Positions 24,344 through 37,108 of a stretch of DNA of 64,000 nt are shown piece after piece. Made by a program: the position numbers and the translations under genes. The DNA is from Albifimbria verrucaria (taxonomy: Eukaryota > Ascomycota > Sordariomycetes > Hypocreales > Stachybotryaceae). Below the pieces are notes generated by a model that ran no database searches, was not told the origin of the DNA, and saw only the letters and a program-made list of their open reading frames with translations. The stretch lies in contig JAHREC010000018.1 in NCBI GenBank assembly GCA_020081605.1, positions 3,286,001 to 3,350,000 of the forward strand, read 5' to 3'. How positions within the stretch are numbered: position 1 is the first letter of the stretch; every line of letters starts with the position of its first letter.

Positions 24344-25639
24344 GGTGAAGCGGGCGTTGGGTTGTTTTCCTCGGGAGAGGTGTTGATGGGATGGGTTACA
24401 TGTCCGAGACGGCGAGGCGAATCCGAGAGAAACCACGGCCGGGAAAGAGTGAGTTAAAAAGAAGAGATGAAACGCGAAAGGGCAGAGGCTGGGAGCGAGA
24501 GATAGCATCACCATTGACCGCGAGAGGAGCAAGGAAGAGGGCGCATAACGGAGCGGGTCACAGCAAAGTGGAGGAAGAGGAGCCACCCCGGAGCATGGTG
24601 GTTCGTCAAAGCTTGGGAGCTAAGCAGGCCAACTGGAGCTGGGCGCCATCATGCCACGGAGGCGACGCCAAGCCATGCAGGCTGATCGACCGATATTCTG
24701 CGTGCATTGGCTGACGGTGAGGACATCGCGCCCAATGGAAGCCCGGTCGTGTCTTGGTGTGTTACCCCAAGGGGACAAGATGATGTTGTTGTGTTGTGTT
24801 GTGTTGCTGCCCAGCTGGCCCTAGGGGAAACTTGGTTCAGACATTTTAGGTGTCTCATGTGATGGGCGTAGCCGGTACGGCACGCTGCACTGCTGTACAA
24901 GGTAGGTCAACCGCACCCACTAGCACGGTACCACCCAGATTTATAGCGCTACCAAGTACCTGGGCATACCGGGCTACAGGTACCGACAGGCCTGTGCCTG
25001 TTTTGTCTCTGCCTTATCTGCCCCCAATATAGGCGCGCGCCAGCCACTTGCCAGACCGTTAGGCCAACTACGACCAGGCACCTTGCCTGCGCCAGCACCG
25101 ACTCGCAAACCGCGACGAGAAGTGTTAATATGGTCACAGCATCCGTCGCCAAAAATCCTCGACAGGGGACCCTACCGTGTGGGCTGATTGCAACATTATT
25201 TTCTCACTCATATGGTACCCCAGCTTTTATGCTCGAAATCATATCACTGGAAGGAGATCCATGCTCCAGGTCACGCCATGCTTTGACGGTTTTGGACCCG
25301 AGCACGTGGAAAGGGTGTCTAAATACAGCTACGGGTACCTGTACCTACCCATAGTACTCAGACAGCCAAATACAATGGAAGTCTAGCTTCGTCCAGACGT
25401 TACACCAGCTTAAAGCCGTCTGTATCGTTCAGGTTAGACAATCTTGTCTTGCCCAAGGAGGAAATAACTTAAGTTACGTAGGATGCAGTGTAAACCTCAT
25501 TCAAACATCAGATCCAAACATCCAAAGCAGTTCCAAACCACATACCATAACCAGCGTTTCAACATTTTCAAACACCGCTCTTCTTCGCATTCACATGAAA
25601 TACCAACTCACTCATAGCTTCGTACTACAACTTCCAACG
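24344..25639. other. Intergenic with GGTACC motifs and TTGTG repeat
   Basis: This 1.3 kb spacer holds a (GTTGT)-type repeat at about 24785-24806 and GGTACC/CAGGTA motifs at about 24890-25000. The open frames antisense to the upstream gene's 5' region are not convincing. Confidence 0.45.
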
Positions 25640-27904
25640 CTACCTTATTATTATGCCCTGCATCTCCTTTGTCGCTTCCTCCGTCCATCCCTCGCCATGC
25701 ATGAAGCCATGCACATAAGCCTCTCCCATAAACACGTATTCGTCTCTCTCGACCTTGCGCAGCACGTACGGGGTTCTCCTCCCTCAAGAAGCCATATCGT
25801 GTCGCCGGCTTCAACTGACACGCTGCACAAACCCCAGTACCTCTTCTTGCTCAGAAGCGGTGCCCTGGACGCACATGCCGTCGTAATCTGCGCCGCCAAC
25901 GAGAACCGCCGTCGCCTGAATGCCATGTCACCTTTGTTGATGGTTTTGTTCATTCGCCACGCTTCCCACTCTGCACGCGAGCTGGGTATCCAATTACATT
26001 TCTCCTTCTTGGCTCGCGCTCCCAACACGTACAGGAATCCCATGAGCCGGTCTGCCTCTTCCTCTTTGATGACCTTCATACGATCAGTGATCATATCGGC
26101 CCATACTTGCAGGAAGCACTCCCGTGACATTGTTGCTTCCTCCTCTTTGATTCCACCGGCCGCGAGCGTTAAGGATAGCGCTTCCTGGGTTGATTGGCCC
26201 GTAGGCAGATAGACATCGTCCAGCGCCAGACACCTCTCCAAGAACCACTCTAAACGCATCTTGCCTACGTTCCCTCGCTAAAAGGTAGGCGAGGACCACG
26301 ATGGCGTATCACGTCAAGTATAATGCCGTCCACGGCGAGCTTATCGCCCTCGTGGCATATGGCCCCGTGACTTGCACGATTTTGCATGCGGCCTCGGGTC
26401 GCATCAAAGCCTGAGTCAAGGACCTTGGGGTTCAGTGTCAACAGCGACCTTGGGAGTTGCATAACCGAATAATCCGGAACCCACGAGGGCAACTTCTCAT
26501 CCACTTTCCTCACGGTGGTGTTTCCCACCTGATTCAGCACATCAAGTGACGGCATTCCCTTGATGAGCGCCCGGGCAAAGCGCAGGAACACGGTCGAAGC
26601 TGGCAACGCATAGCTTGGTGACCCAAACGTCTTGCTTTGGGGAAGGCAGAGCTGTGTCAGACCCAGCCAGCCATAAATTTTGTCGTTCTTGTGCGTGAAT
26701 AATCGGCCTCTAAGGTAACCTGACAGCATGGAAATCTGACAGTAGGCCGCTTGTTCATCGTGAATGGATCCGAAGATGTCAACGAGGTCTCGTCTCCTGA
26801 GTTCTGCGCTCCCATCTATCCACCATCGCCGGATTGTCTGAGAAGTCTGCATCAAGTTGACAATTAACCTCCAGCGCGCGACAAGTTTTGGACGTTCCTT
26901 GCTTAAGCCTCGGAGAATGGTATCCATGAGTGCTGGAGCGGTCAACACGATGAAACGCTCCAATAACACCCAGTCCCAGACTTTGTCGCCGCACATAATC
27001 TTGGTCTCGGGGCTCATCAATGTCTCTTGCACCCAGCCGTTTGCGACGTATCTATGTCTTCCGATGAGAGTCCAGAGGTGGAACATCGAGGGAGCCAGTT
27101 TCTTGCCGCTTCTTTCCCAAAAGCAGCCTCCATGACTTTGTGTAAGCCCAACGGGTCTTCCTTCCAGACAAAGTCAGGGCCCATTGCCTCTGCTATCTCG
27201 ATGCATTTGGGGGCAAAGTCCGTCATGATCCAGTCCATACCTTCTGGAGGCTGATGCTCAGATAGCCATACTATACTCCGCCTTGAGCGTTTGTAAATAT
27301 TTCCCAGCAAAGGGACTTGGGCGGCCATCTCATCGCCATCTTTCTGGTTGAGACAGATATGGTCAACCCAGAGATAACTATCCTCTACTTTGATATCCAT
27401 CTTATTGTCAAGATCGGCTCGATTCAGATCGCGTGGACGGTACATGCCCTTTGAATAAGCAAATTTCAAGAAACGGAAAACGTCCAGGGGCACCGCCAGC
27501 GTTCCATTATTTACCTTCACCCTCGTTGGCTCCGTTACCTGGCTTGCCACCTCTTGTACCGTGCTGCCAAATAGTTCTAGGAGTGACTTTGGAACATCTT
27601 TATCGTTGTGGGCTTTGTCCTCATTCCAGGCATCAAACTCACGACATGAGCTGCTCGCCTTGCTTTCAGACCACTCTTTAGCTATGGCTTTGTCGTATTT
27701 GGCAGCGTAGCGTGTATATGAAAGCACGTCAAAGCAGGGAACATCGTTGAGACTGAAGTGCTGCAAGATGAGTTTGAAACCTGGCGAGCTTGGTGAAGAA
27801 TCGGGGACGATGAAGAGAAGTCGAACCGTTCGCGCATCTTCTAATGGACGATACAACGATTCTCCTGTCGCTTCTCTGATGCGGTCCAGCACCACGGAGA
27901 ACAT
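25640..27904 (-). CDS. HET-domain (heterokaryon incompatibility) protein
   Basis: The start used is MFSVVLDRIREATG at 27904; an upstream in-frame ATG at 27970 is possible. The HET core is clear: FDVLSYTRYAA near residue 60, then DSYLWVDHICLNQKDGDEMA, QVPLLGNIYKRSRRSIVWLS. A long C-terminal region ends with PYVLRKVERDEYVFMGEAYV and HGFMHGE, the typical tail of fungal HET proteins. Three C/G runs one base short break the frame near 27090-27092, 26272-26274 and 25791-25793; all three repairs restore conserved text. HET proteins trigger growth arrest or cell death after recognition of non-self in fungal fusions. No partner gene of a known HET pair (NLR, SNARE) lies adjacent. Length about 750 residues. 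Confidence 0.88.
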
Positions 27905-28145
27905 TTTCCCTCTTCTTTTTGAGAAAAGAGGCCTGCTATGGATGAATGCTGATGCCTGTCTGCCTGGCAAGGTGATGGTTGTTGCTATTTAACATTGATC
28001 TTTGGACCCCTGTGGATTCCCAAACACCACCATTTATAGCAATCGGGGCCAAAGGCAGTGCAGCCTCTTCCGCCTAGGCGTCACATGCAGAATTCCCACC
28101 TGTAGTCATAGGGTTTTCATTCTTCAATTGCATTACTGGGACCAT

Positions 28146-29899
28146 CTAATTCCTAATCTCCCAAAGTCTTATCTTTCCTGAGTCGTTGCCTACTGCCAGG
28201 ACATCGCTCTGTCTTCCAAAAGCAACTGCCGAAATCCTTCCCAGCGGTGTCTGTTCCGTGGGCCAGTTGCGGTATACGGTGCAGCTAGGCAGGTGAACCA
28301 GGCGAAGCGCATCCTTCTTATGACGGCTGCCAAACGCGAAGAGCTGGCCGTCGGGGAGAAAGCAAGGGTAGTGATGGGTGTGACCAACTGCTCGAAGCGT
28401 CGCGTAGGGGTAGGTCGCTCGGCAATTGTGAGTTCATCGCTTCCTTGTACGATGAATTCGTTGCGGTCGTATATGTTGGTAATGCCGCTGTTGGAACCGA
28501 CTGCTACCCACCTATCCTCACCCAGAGGCGAGGGACCTCCATGTCCTCCCAAAGCCAGGACGATGCCACCAACACTACCTTCATCATTCCAGATACCCAC
28601 AAATGATCGCTTTTCAACACTGTACTCTCCCACTTGACCGTCCCTTCCCAGAATCGTCATTCCATCACCGGTACTCCACCAGGCGAAATCTGCGATACCA
28701 TTTCGGCTTGACAACCTTGCAGCAGCAATCCACTGCATGGATGTGACGCTGAGGATGTTGATGATACCACCACCCTTCTTTGTTGACGCAACGATAGCCA
28801 TGTACCGTCCGCAAGGGCTCAGCTTGAACCGCTCCATCGTCTTGTGCTCCTCTCTGTGTCCCAACACCTGAGTCGTCTTTTGTACCACACCAGATTGAAG
28901 GTTCCAGTGGTGGAAGTATTTCCGCCTACCAGCAAAGAAGATCTGGTCGCCTTTCGGGTAGAGGAACTCGGCGTTTCGTACGTCGACTTGCTTGACTTGC
29001 ACGGATGTGAGTTGAGGGTTCGGTGTAGGCTGGGCCTCGGGCGCGATGTGGTGTAGGTAGAGTATCGAAGCGGTGCTAGAAGACAAGAGAACAGGGAATT
29101 CGGGATGGAAGGATAGGCACTCGACGGGAGCCTTGTGCTTGTCTGGAATGTCACGCGTCCTCTGAATGTCCAGGACTTCAGGTCGCAGGCGTCGCTTCTT
29201 TGATCCAAGACCGGCCAGTTGGTTGACGTCCCGCAGGAACTTCTCCAAAGGCTGTGCAGACACATCCTCAGAGTCGGAGTCGCCAGATGCATCGGCTGAA
29301 GAATCTGACGCGGCAGATGACCGTCTTCTCCTCTTAGTAGGTCGGTTTGCCGAAGGCTTAGCCCACGAAGGCAATGGGTTCAAGCGCAAATATTGTTGAC
29401 GCAACCGCTTGCTGTACTCGGCTCCACTGACAACATCCTCCGCCTCGGTCAGTCGAAGCTTGCGCAGTCGCGTTACGCCGGCGAGAGAGACAGCCAGCCT
29501 CTCATCGTCACTGTCATGCCATGCGGGAGCATCGCCATCCTGTGTTTTCTCTGCTGTCTTCGCGGAGGTCGTCGATTTGGCACCCGGCGTTACGCCCGTG
29601 TCGAACATGAAAAGGTCCGCATCCTCAACTTCCTCCAAGCCACCGGTGTCGGCGCCTGCTAATTGAAGTTCCTGATCCTGGTCGAGGAGGTCGTGGCCTT
29701 TGAAGAGATTCTCGCGAAAGCCAGCCTTGTTTCCCAGGACCAATCGCTCGAGTTCTTCCTCTTCATCGTCTTTGTCGGCAATGGCGGGAGTCCACTTGGG
29801 TTTGGGAGGGCCGTCGTCAGAATCAGAGTCGAAGCTTGCAAAAGACTCATTGTCTGAGGACGGTTGGTCCAGCAGCTCGGGGTCTTGTTGCGGCGCCAT
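28146..29899 (-). CDS. UTP18: U3 snoRNP-associated WD40 protein UTP18
   Basis: The single-exon gene starts MAPQQDPELLDQPSSDNESF at 29899. The N-terminus is acidic and Ser-rich, followed by a basic patch (NRPTKRRRRSSAASDSSADA) and then WD40 blades, including CLSFHPEFPVLLSSSTASIL, RFKLSPCGRYMAIVASTKKG and DRWVAVGSNSGITNIYDRN. This arrangement, and GRRKYFHHWNLQSGVVQK, match UTP18, a component of the small-subunit processome that helps cut 35S pre-rRNA and recruits the exosome. The C run at 28353-28356 is one base short; after repair the last blade reads GKIRLWEIRN and stops at 28146. Length is about 585 residues. Confidence 0.92.
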
Positions 29900-30427
29900 G
29901 TTCGCAACGTTGTGTGGTCAATGATGGTTCTGGTAAGAAAAGCCCCTCCAGATGGATGTACTGCGAATGTCTCTGGGATTTTTTTCTAAAATTTTGGCGG
30001 AGACTCTCAGCCTTGTCAAAGTTCAGTAGCGAAGTGGGTCCGAATGTCGCGCTCCAATCATCAGGCGTTTTGATCTGCAAGGCTACCGAGATTGGGGACT
30101 ATCAAGCATAGGCCAACAAAAGATCACGAATAATCAGGTGGTGTCTAGGTTTAGCTATACTTCGATTAATACTATAAAGCATCATACCGATCTCTATACA
30201 TCACCATACAATCAATTATATACACTGGCTTCTTACTCAGGTTGAACTCGTATGTTGAGGATCTTCTTGTACTAATTTCTGATGAATGATAGATCACTGG
30301 CGTTCAAGTCACCGTATAGTTCAATACCACACAGCTTTAATGTACACAGTCTTTAGTATGATATTTATAAGGTCTTCCGTTTGAAATGATAATTTTCACC
30401 GAATGCCATCCAATATGCTACCAAGTA
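29900..30427. other. Intergenic, UTP18 promoter
   Basis: Both neighbours are on the minus strand. The 0.5 kb contains AT-rich sequence near 30130-30420 and no supported gene. Confidence 0.5.
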
Positions 30428-33040
30428 TTACCGTCTATTCCAGATTGAATCGTTGATCCTATTTTTGGACACTGCCCTGCTAAGCTCCTCCTCCAAACTG
30501 TTCAGGCTTGGGCTCACTGACTCTTGGCTCTTCAGAGTCAAAACAGATCCCTTCTGAGCTACATTAATCAGATTTTCTACTCGACCTCCTTGTGCCAGTC
30601 CTGAAATCAGCACACCAAGGAATGTGTCTCCAACTCCGTTCACGGAGACTATGTTGTCAACCTTCTCAGCCGGAGGATAGAGTCGCATGTAAACACCACC
30701 GACTGTAGGGTGACCGTCCATGGTACGTGCCAGAATAAAGTCGTCTTCGTCTCTATTGCGCAGTCTCGGATCGTCCGGCTTTAATAATGTGGTGAGCAGT
30801 ACACCGTCTGCCCCCAGTTTGGTGATAATTGTAGGGATATAAGGAAGAAGTTGTACAGTTTGGACCGGAACGCCAGCGTCGGTCAAAGCTGCTGATGTAA
30901 TATGCACGAAGCGATCGCGAGCTCCTCGCATGCCAAATGCATCGATAATCTTGAACCATTCATGGCTTTCGAGGTATCCATTGTCCTTGGCGGCCGAGTA
31001 CATGGCTGCAAGCTCGTAGGTGTTGGGTGAAGAGAGGCTAATGCTGGCCTCGGGGTATAACCTCAACTTTGGTTTGCCCTTGTCGGGGCAGAAAAGTCGC
31101 ATTGACTTATTGGTAGAGACAGGCTCAAAGGCGACGTTGCAACCATTCTCTCGCCCAGCTGCCACCCAGTCCCGAATTCCGTTCTCACTCCAGTTTCCGT
31201 CAACGACGAGCCACTTGGGCTTTGCAGACTCCACGGCAGACCTCCAATAGTCCTTGAATGACTCGTTGTCGAAAATGCTCATATCTGCCATTGCCACCAC
31301 CAGGTCCTTATTGGAGTCATTGAAGGCTACATAATGCGCTGTTCGGCCTGCCGCATGTTCCTTTGGGTCCAGTTGGAGAATATGCGTGGTGTCAAGACCT
31401 GTGTTCTCTAGGGAGGACAGTACCGTTGAGCCAGCCCTGCAATGGTCAGTACAAGCACCAAGAGCTCAAAGATAAAAAGAGTCTTACACATCATCGCCAA
31501 CCATGCTGCAGAATTTAACGTGTGCCTGTTTGCTGACTGAATGCGCAGCGAGAGCGACATTGCGCCCGACGCCGCCGATGGACTGGCTTATGCTGGAGGG
31601 ATTGGAAGTATGAGGTTGCGGTGCCACGTCGCCCGGCTTGGAGCTAGAGTAGTCACAGCTAAGATCAACGGCCACGGATCCAGCGACGAGGACATCAGCT
31701 TCACGAGGTTTCTGGATATCTTCTTTCGGAGTGCTCTTGGGTGTGATAGTGGATAAATTTCTACAAGAATTAGAGCTATCTCTCACGGCAAGCCGCAGCT
31801 GCACTTACGAACTCGTCGTCGCGGTGGATGTGGGCGACAGCAAGCTGGAAAGCTCCACGGCGATGTTGGTGGCTCGGATAATGTTGGCCTCGACTAATGC
31901 CTTATTGGCAAAGTAAGCCTTGTCTCCAGTGAGCTCCTTCAGCCTGCCCAGTACATATGGGGTGTTGGCGCTTCCAGTGAATCCCTTCTCGTCGCCTTCC
32001 TTGACGGCCTGCTCAATGGCAGCCCGCATCTCCAAGGATGGGATGGCAAATTTCTCGGGAATTGGGTTAGCGAATAGCATTCCTGACTCGATGCCTAGCT
32101 TCTCCTGAGCAAGGATAATAGCAGCCGCTTCCTTCTCCGTCTGCACCGTGGAAGGGCTCTTGCTGCCGCTATCCCTAGCCCAGAAAGCCGGGAAGTCGAC
32201 GTTGCCAGTTCGTCCATCAGCAAAGGTGCTCACCAAGCAGCCTTGTGTCTCAAGATACTCCAAAGTTCGAGGGATGTCCAAGAAGCCCTTGCAACCAGAA
32301 GCAATGACTGCTACTCGCGTCCTTCCCAATTCTGTGAGATCTGCCGATACATCCATTGTGTTCTCTCCACCACGGTGCACGCCACCCAGGCCACCGGTTC
32401 CAAAGACACGGATACCTGCCAGCCTGGCGAGCAACATGGTTCCGGCAATGGTGGTGCCTCCATGAATCTTACGGCCAGTCATTCCCTAAAGAAAATGTGA
32501 GCATCGAAGAATATTCAAAAGAGCCTTATGCTGGCATAATCTGGCCTAAATTCACATTGCTGGGCCAGTCTAGCTTACCATGCCAACAAGATACGAAACG
32601 TCCCTTCGAGAGACCTTGACTGCGTTTCCGGCCTCAATCATTCGGACGATCTCCTCGGGCGTCACGCCGACCTTGGGGACGCCGTCAACAATGGCGATAA
32701 TGGCAGGAATGCCGCCATGGCTGCGGACCAGCTGGTCATGCTTCTGCGCCAATTCTTTACCCATGGCACCATGAGTGTAGATGGTGGACTCTAGTGCCAC
32801 CAGGGGCTTGTTCTTGGCAATGGCGTCGGAGACCTCGTCGCTCACTTGAAGGATGTCCCTGAGTCCAGCGAGGCTAGCTGCAGACGTGGCCATTGTGCGG
32901 CTCTGCTGGCTGTGTCGCGAGGTCCCGACCTTAGCCGAGAAGCGGCCAGCTCCCTGGGCAGCGGGCATTGAGCAACGCCATGATGGGGTCTTTGCGAGGA
33001 CGTGACGCCTCAGAGAACGCGAAACCGTGGATGAGCTCAT
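30428..33040 (-). CDS. Bifunctional pseudouridine-5'-phosphate glycosidase / PfkB pseudouridine kinase
   Basis: Four exons (33040-32579, 32485-31809, 31760-31488, 31436-30428) splice cleanly in phase to 806 residues. The N-terminus, rich in Ser, Arg and Ala, may target mitochondria. Residues about 60-380 are an IndA/YeiN-type glycosidase: ALESTIYTHG, GVTPEEIVRMI, TGRKIHGGTTIAGTMLLA, GGLGGVHRGGENTMDVSADL and FANPIPEKFAIP. Residues about 400-806 are a PfkB kinase: VLVAGSVAVD, GGVGRNVALAAH and the catalytic NGVGDTFLGVLISG. Such fusions salvage pseudouridine: the kinase makes the 5'-phosphate and the glycosidase splits it to uracil and ribose-5-phosphate. The fusion order (glycosidase first) is typical of fungi. 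No frameshift, so codon usage and splicing here are a good internal reference. Confidence 0.95.
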
Positions 33041-33980
33041 GATGGTCTCACGGGGTCGGGCCAATTAGCCCAGTCCTGACAAACGCGGTTCCTCCCGGTC
33101 GATTCGGGTTGATCTAGCTGGTGCTCGACTGGGACTGGCCAAGATGAGTATTTAATGTTTGGTAGAGGTGACCGAGGTCTAGTGCAATTGATAAACTAGT
33201 GGGAAGCGTTGTCGGAGCCTGCCGAGGTGTAGGCCGGTACTTCTCCACACCGAATGACTGTACCGGTGAAGATATCAGTGCTACAATTTGCTGATAAGCC
33301 TGTGGGGATACTTGCGGGTTGTACTCCGTACTTCAGGGACCAAGAAGCACGTGAGCTCTAAGCCTGAAGACAAGGGTCCATTCAGCAGCCAATCGACCTC
33401 GAGCCAAGCCGCTGGATTCACATCTGGGTCCCGACGAATCAACCTGAAACCAGCCCTGCAGCAGCAAATGTCCCAATGTCCGTCTGATGAAGCAGTCAAG
33501 TCTGCAATGCCATGCAACATTTGACACACTGCCGTCATCCGGCTACAGAAAAGTACTTCAAGACCATGTCTACATGGCTTCAAACCAGGCACCACAAGGC
33601 CACACAACTCGGCATGCTCAATGCACAAGTATTTATGAAGAGTTTGCAGCATGGTCCGCAAATTATATGGAGCAGTTGGCCAAGACTTTAGCAACCCATA
33701 AGTTCATATGCGCTGTGCGTTTCGACGTAATTGGCACCGGAATTGCGGCGCGGGCATCATCTCGGTTGGCAGCCCGTGCAGGGGTATCCCGATGAGCAGC
33801 AGTCGACTGTGACCCGGCCCGCCCTGATCCCATTCAATGCAGTGGTGTTTCGCGATCCATGGGAAATAAGATAATCTATTATCGATTCCCTCTTGAGGGG
33901 TTGTGACGTGCTGCGATTTTGCGTAAATTCTCACCCATTCTCCTATCCCTCTCATCGTCATCCGCCACACAAGAATCATC
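33041..33980. other. Divergent promoter region
   Basis: The pseudouridine gene and the GPI-protein gene diverge here. Several open frames exist on both strands without domain or splice support; none is called. Confidence 0.5.
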
Positions 33981-34875
33981 ATGATATCACGACATCTTGC
34001 GCCTTGGGCGCTTTTGATTGCGCAGGGCCTGGCGACTCAGAATTTCACCATTCACAATGGCCAGATCTTCACGCCCGGATTCGCCGTATTGAATGCGCCG
34101 CAGCCCGGAACACCCCTTGGTGGCAGTGAGTAGTGATTTTTATTCCCTCGTCGTGCCTCCACATCCGACTATATGCGCGACTAACGAGGGTACATGTAGA
34201 AACGCTGCACATTTCTCTTGATGTTACCGCCAACGGCAAGCTGGCCTTGCCGCCGATGGAGGAGGATAGCCCCAGCCAGATCCACAACATCACCATTTTC
34301 CTCTACAGCTACAAGACGGGCAACAACTTTACTGTAACAAACGGAACTGAGGGCGAGAATGGTGCAAGCTTGGGCGACATCATGCGCCAGGAGGAAGGCA
34401 GCACAGTAAAGCATGTCAATTGGGTATGGCCCGACTGCCTTGTCGGCGACGGCAACAGTGGTGACGATCGCGGTGCTTACAATGTGAGAAACGATTATGT
34501 ATCCCTACCGTTCCTTTATCGTGGGCTAACGTATGCCGCGCATAGATTTCGATCCGACAAAACTTCAGGCTCAACGACAAAGACTACTACACAATCTTTG
34601 ACGTTCCGATTTCCGTGACGAACAGCATTGAGAAAAGCGACGACCGCCCATCATGTGACTCGCTGAAGAACGAGCTATTGGAGGAGAACCCGAACGACGC
34701 CGACGACAATGAACCTGGCGTGATGTTTGCTCCGGGCGACGCGACCCAGGTCGAGTTCGAGCAGGTCAGCGATGATGACAAAGGAGAAGGGCTTGGAGCT
34801 GCTCCGGGTGCATGGAGTCTGAGTTGGAGCTTGTTGGCGATGTCTGTGGCCGGTGCAGTGGTGGCCGTGGTCTAA
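33981..34875 (+). CDS. Secreted, probably GPI-anchored protein
   Basis: Three exons (33981-34125, 34200-34483, 34546-34875) splice in phase to 252 residues. The N-terminus MISRHLAPWALLIAQGLATQ is a signal peptide. Several N-glycosylation sites are visible (NFT, NIT, NFT, NGT). The C-terminus has a small-residue spacer and a hydrophobic tail (SLLAMSVAGAVVAVV), as in GPI-anchored proteins. An acidic stretch (EENPNDADDNEPG) precedes it. A conserved CLVGDG-containing segment and one further Cys may form a disulphide. I do not recognise a named family; location at the cell surface or wall is inferred. The frame is intact. Confidence 0.8.
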
Positions 34876-35924
34876 AAAGCAGAGGCTGAGCCTTACCCAT
34901 CAACTATGGTATGTGGTTATTATTGAGAAGCCGACAAGCTTCGCGGCTGGTGTATATATTTTTGCAGTCAAAGCACCGTACATAATGTAGTGGGAGCAAC
35001 TATTCTTGGCCCGCGCAATCGGGCCTCAAGTTTGCCCCGAAGTTCTAAAGCAGATCATGACGATTTATTCTTGGGTCTATGTGGGTGTTTAAATGGCATT
35101 GGGGGCGGAGAAACAAAAGGCCCAATATGGAGGATGAAGTGATTACCTAAATAGGTAAGCAATATAGGCCTTGTGAGAATGCTACCAAAACGTAATGGAA
35201 GTAAGGCTTGTAGCCGAGGTCCCACGTATGCGACCAACATGCCCATGGCGGGTAAATAACGAAGATTCAATTCAAAATGCATTAGCGGCTCATGTTAGCG
35301 AGCAAACTACGTAGTTTCGATATCCAATTGTAAGGCAGACCAGTCAGTTTCTCTCACAGCGACTTGGTGCCTATTTTGCTTTAAGCCGAAGCGCAGCCTG
35401 TGCAACAAATTACGGTGCCTACTAACTTAGGGGGCGAGGATCTCACAGGGCCCTAGCGGGGCTAGTGACGAGCAGCTTTCCTACCCCGGATTTGGCCCAT
35501 TTCCTAAGGCTGTTCTCTCTCCAGTCCCCTTTAAGCTTCCCGCACCGTTGGAGAGCAAAGTCGTTGCCTTTGAGTGCTGCAAGCTTGCACGTACCTCGGC
35601 AGCGGGCCGCACGGGGTCTGTTATGGCTGCGGGGGCAGATGGACTGGCTGCTTGTTTTAAGTTGTTGTACTGTAGCTTTTTCTTGGGGGTAAGCTTGCTG
35701 GGTAGTTGCCATTCACTTGGGTTTTAAAGATAAAGTCGTCGGTCGACTACCTTTAGTTGGTCCTAGCTAAACATCGACATACCATACCTACCTACTTCTC
35801 CCTCCACTTTTCTTCTCGCGATATACCCAACGGCGAGCAAGTGTCGACAAACCCCGTGGTCTTCCTTCATATTCTTAATCCAATTCGCTAATACTATTCG
35901 CACACGCCTCAGCCTCTCTTCACC
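34876..35924. other. Intergenic, SDR promoter
   Basis: The last 150 bp before the SDR gene are pyrimidine-rich with CATACCTACCTACTTCTCCC, a common fungal promoter context. No further gene is supported. Confidence 0.5.
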
Positions 35925-37108
35925 ATGCCGATGCACAAGGGATTCCTCCCGCGAGAGGGCTTCTGCGCCGATGTCGTCTTCAAGCTCATCCGCAACAGCG
36001 CTCTCAATCCCGCCCTCCTTCTGCCTCTGGTCCTGCTAGCCCGGTACACCAAACGCGGCCAGGACCTCTCCATCCTGCACCCAAAGGCCATGCGCGCCAT
36101 CGTAACGCTCCTTTACACCTCCCTTGCCGGTACCGTTGGCAACTGGTACTCGGACAAGGTGCGCAACAACTGGGTCACCGACAAATACGACTGGTCCAGG
36201 GAGATTGTCCTGGTCACGGGTGGTGCTGGTGGCATCGGTGGCAGTGTGGTCAAGCTTTTCGAAGAGCTGGGCATCACTGTTGTTGTCCTCGATGTTCAGC
36301 CCCTGACGTTCACCGCATGTACGTACTTCAATTGAAGCCCGAGTCACTTGTTGCCTGGAGGGACCACTGACAAGTGTGTGCAAACAGCTTCCAAGGTCCA
36401 CTACTACCAATGCGATATCAGGTCCCCGAGAAGCTGGAGGCTGTTGCCGAGCGCATTCGACAAGACGTCGGCGACCCTACCGTCGTCATCAACAACGCCG
36501 GTGTCGCTCGAGGTAAGACAATGCTGGAGGCGCAGCCGGGAGACATCCGCTTCACGTTTGACGTCAACACATTGGCGCCTTTCTGGACGGCCAAGACGTT
36601 CCTCCCCAACATGGTCGCGCGTAACCACGGCATGATCGTCACAGTCACATCGTACGCTTCCTGGCTGACCACACCCAACATGGTCGACTACGGAGCGTCC
36701 AGGCCGCGGCGCTGGCATTCCACGAGGGCCTCACTGCAGAGCTGACGACGCGGTACAACGCGCCCAAGGTGCGCACCGTCGTCGTCCACCCGGGGCACAC
36801 CAAGACACCGCTCTTCAAGGGTTACGACCAAAAGACAGATTTCATCATGCCCTCTCTTGAACCCGAGTCGATCGCTGAGGCCATCGTGCGGCAGGTGCTC
36901 AGTGGCACATCTGGTCGTGTCGTGCTGCCAACCGCTGGTCACATGCTCGCTGGCTTGCGCATGTTCCCGATTGGTACTCAATTCCCTGAGAGCCAAGGCG
37001 CAAGCTTTCATGACCAACTTTGCCGGACGTCAGGTGGTGAAGGATGTCAACGCATCATACGATGAGAAAAGCAAGGATAGTCAGAGCGAGAGCACAGTGC
37101 TTGTGTGA
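35925..37108 (+). CDS. Membrane-associated short-chain dehydrogenase (RDH10/17-beta-HSD11-like)
   Basis: Exon 1 (35925-36318) encodes an N-terminal hydrophobic segment (LNPALLLPLVLLARYTK) and the Rossmann motif VLVTGGAGGIGGSVVKLFEE. Exon 2 starts at 36388 with KVHYYQCDI. Further SDR hallmarks are VINNAGVARG, the catalytic Ser in TVTSYASWLT and YGAS preceding the expected Lys of YxxxK. The C-terminus ends in DVNASYDEKSKDSQSESTVL. Four single-base losses break the frame: a C run at about 36422-36425, an A at about 36700 exactly at the catalytic Lys codon, and C runs at about 36967 and 36983. Family members oxidise or reduce lipids, retinoids or steroids with NAD(P); the substrate here is unknown and lipid-droplet or ER location is inferred. 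Confidence 0.88.
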
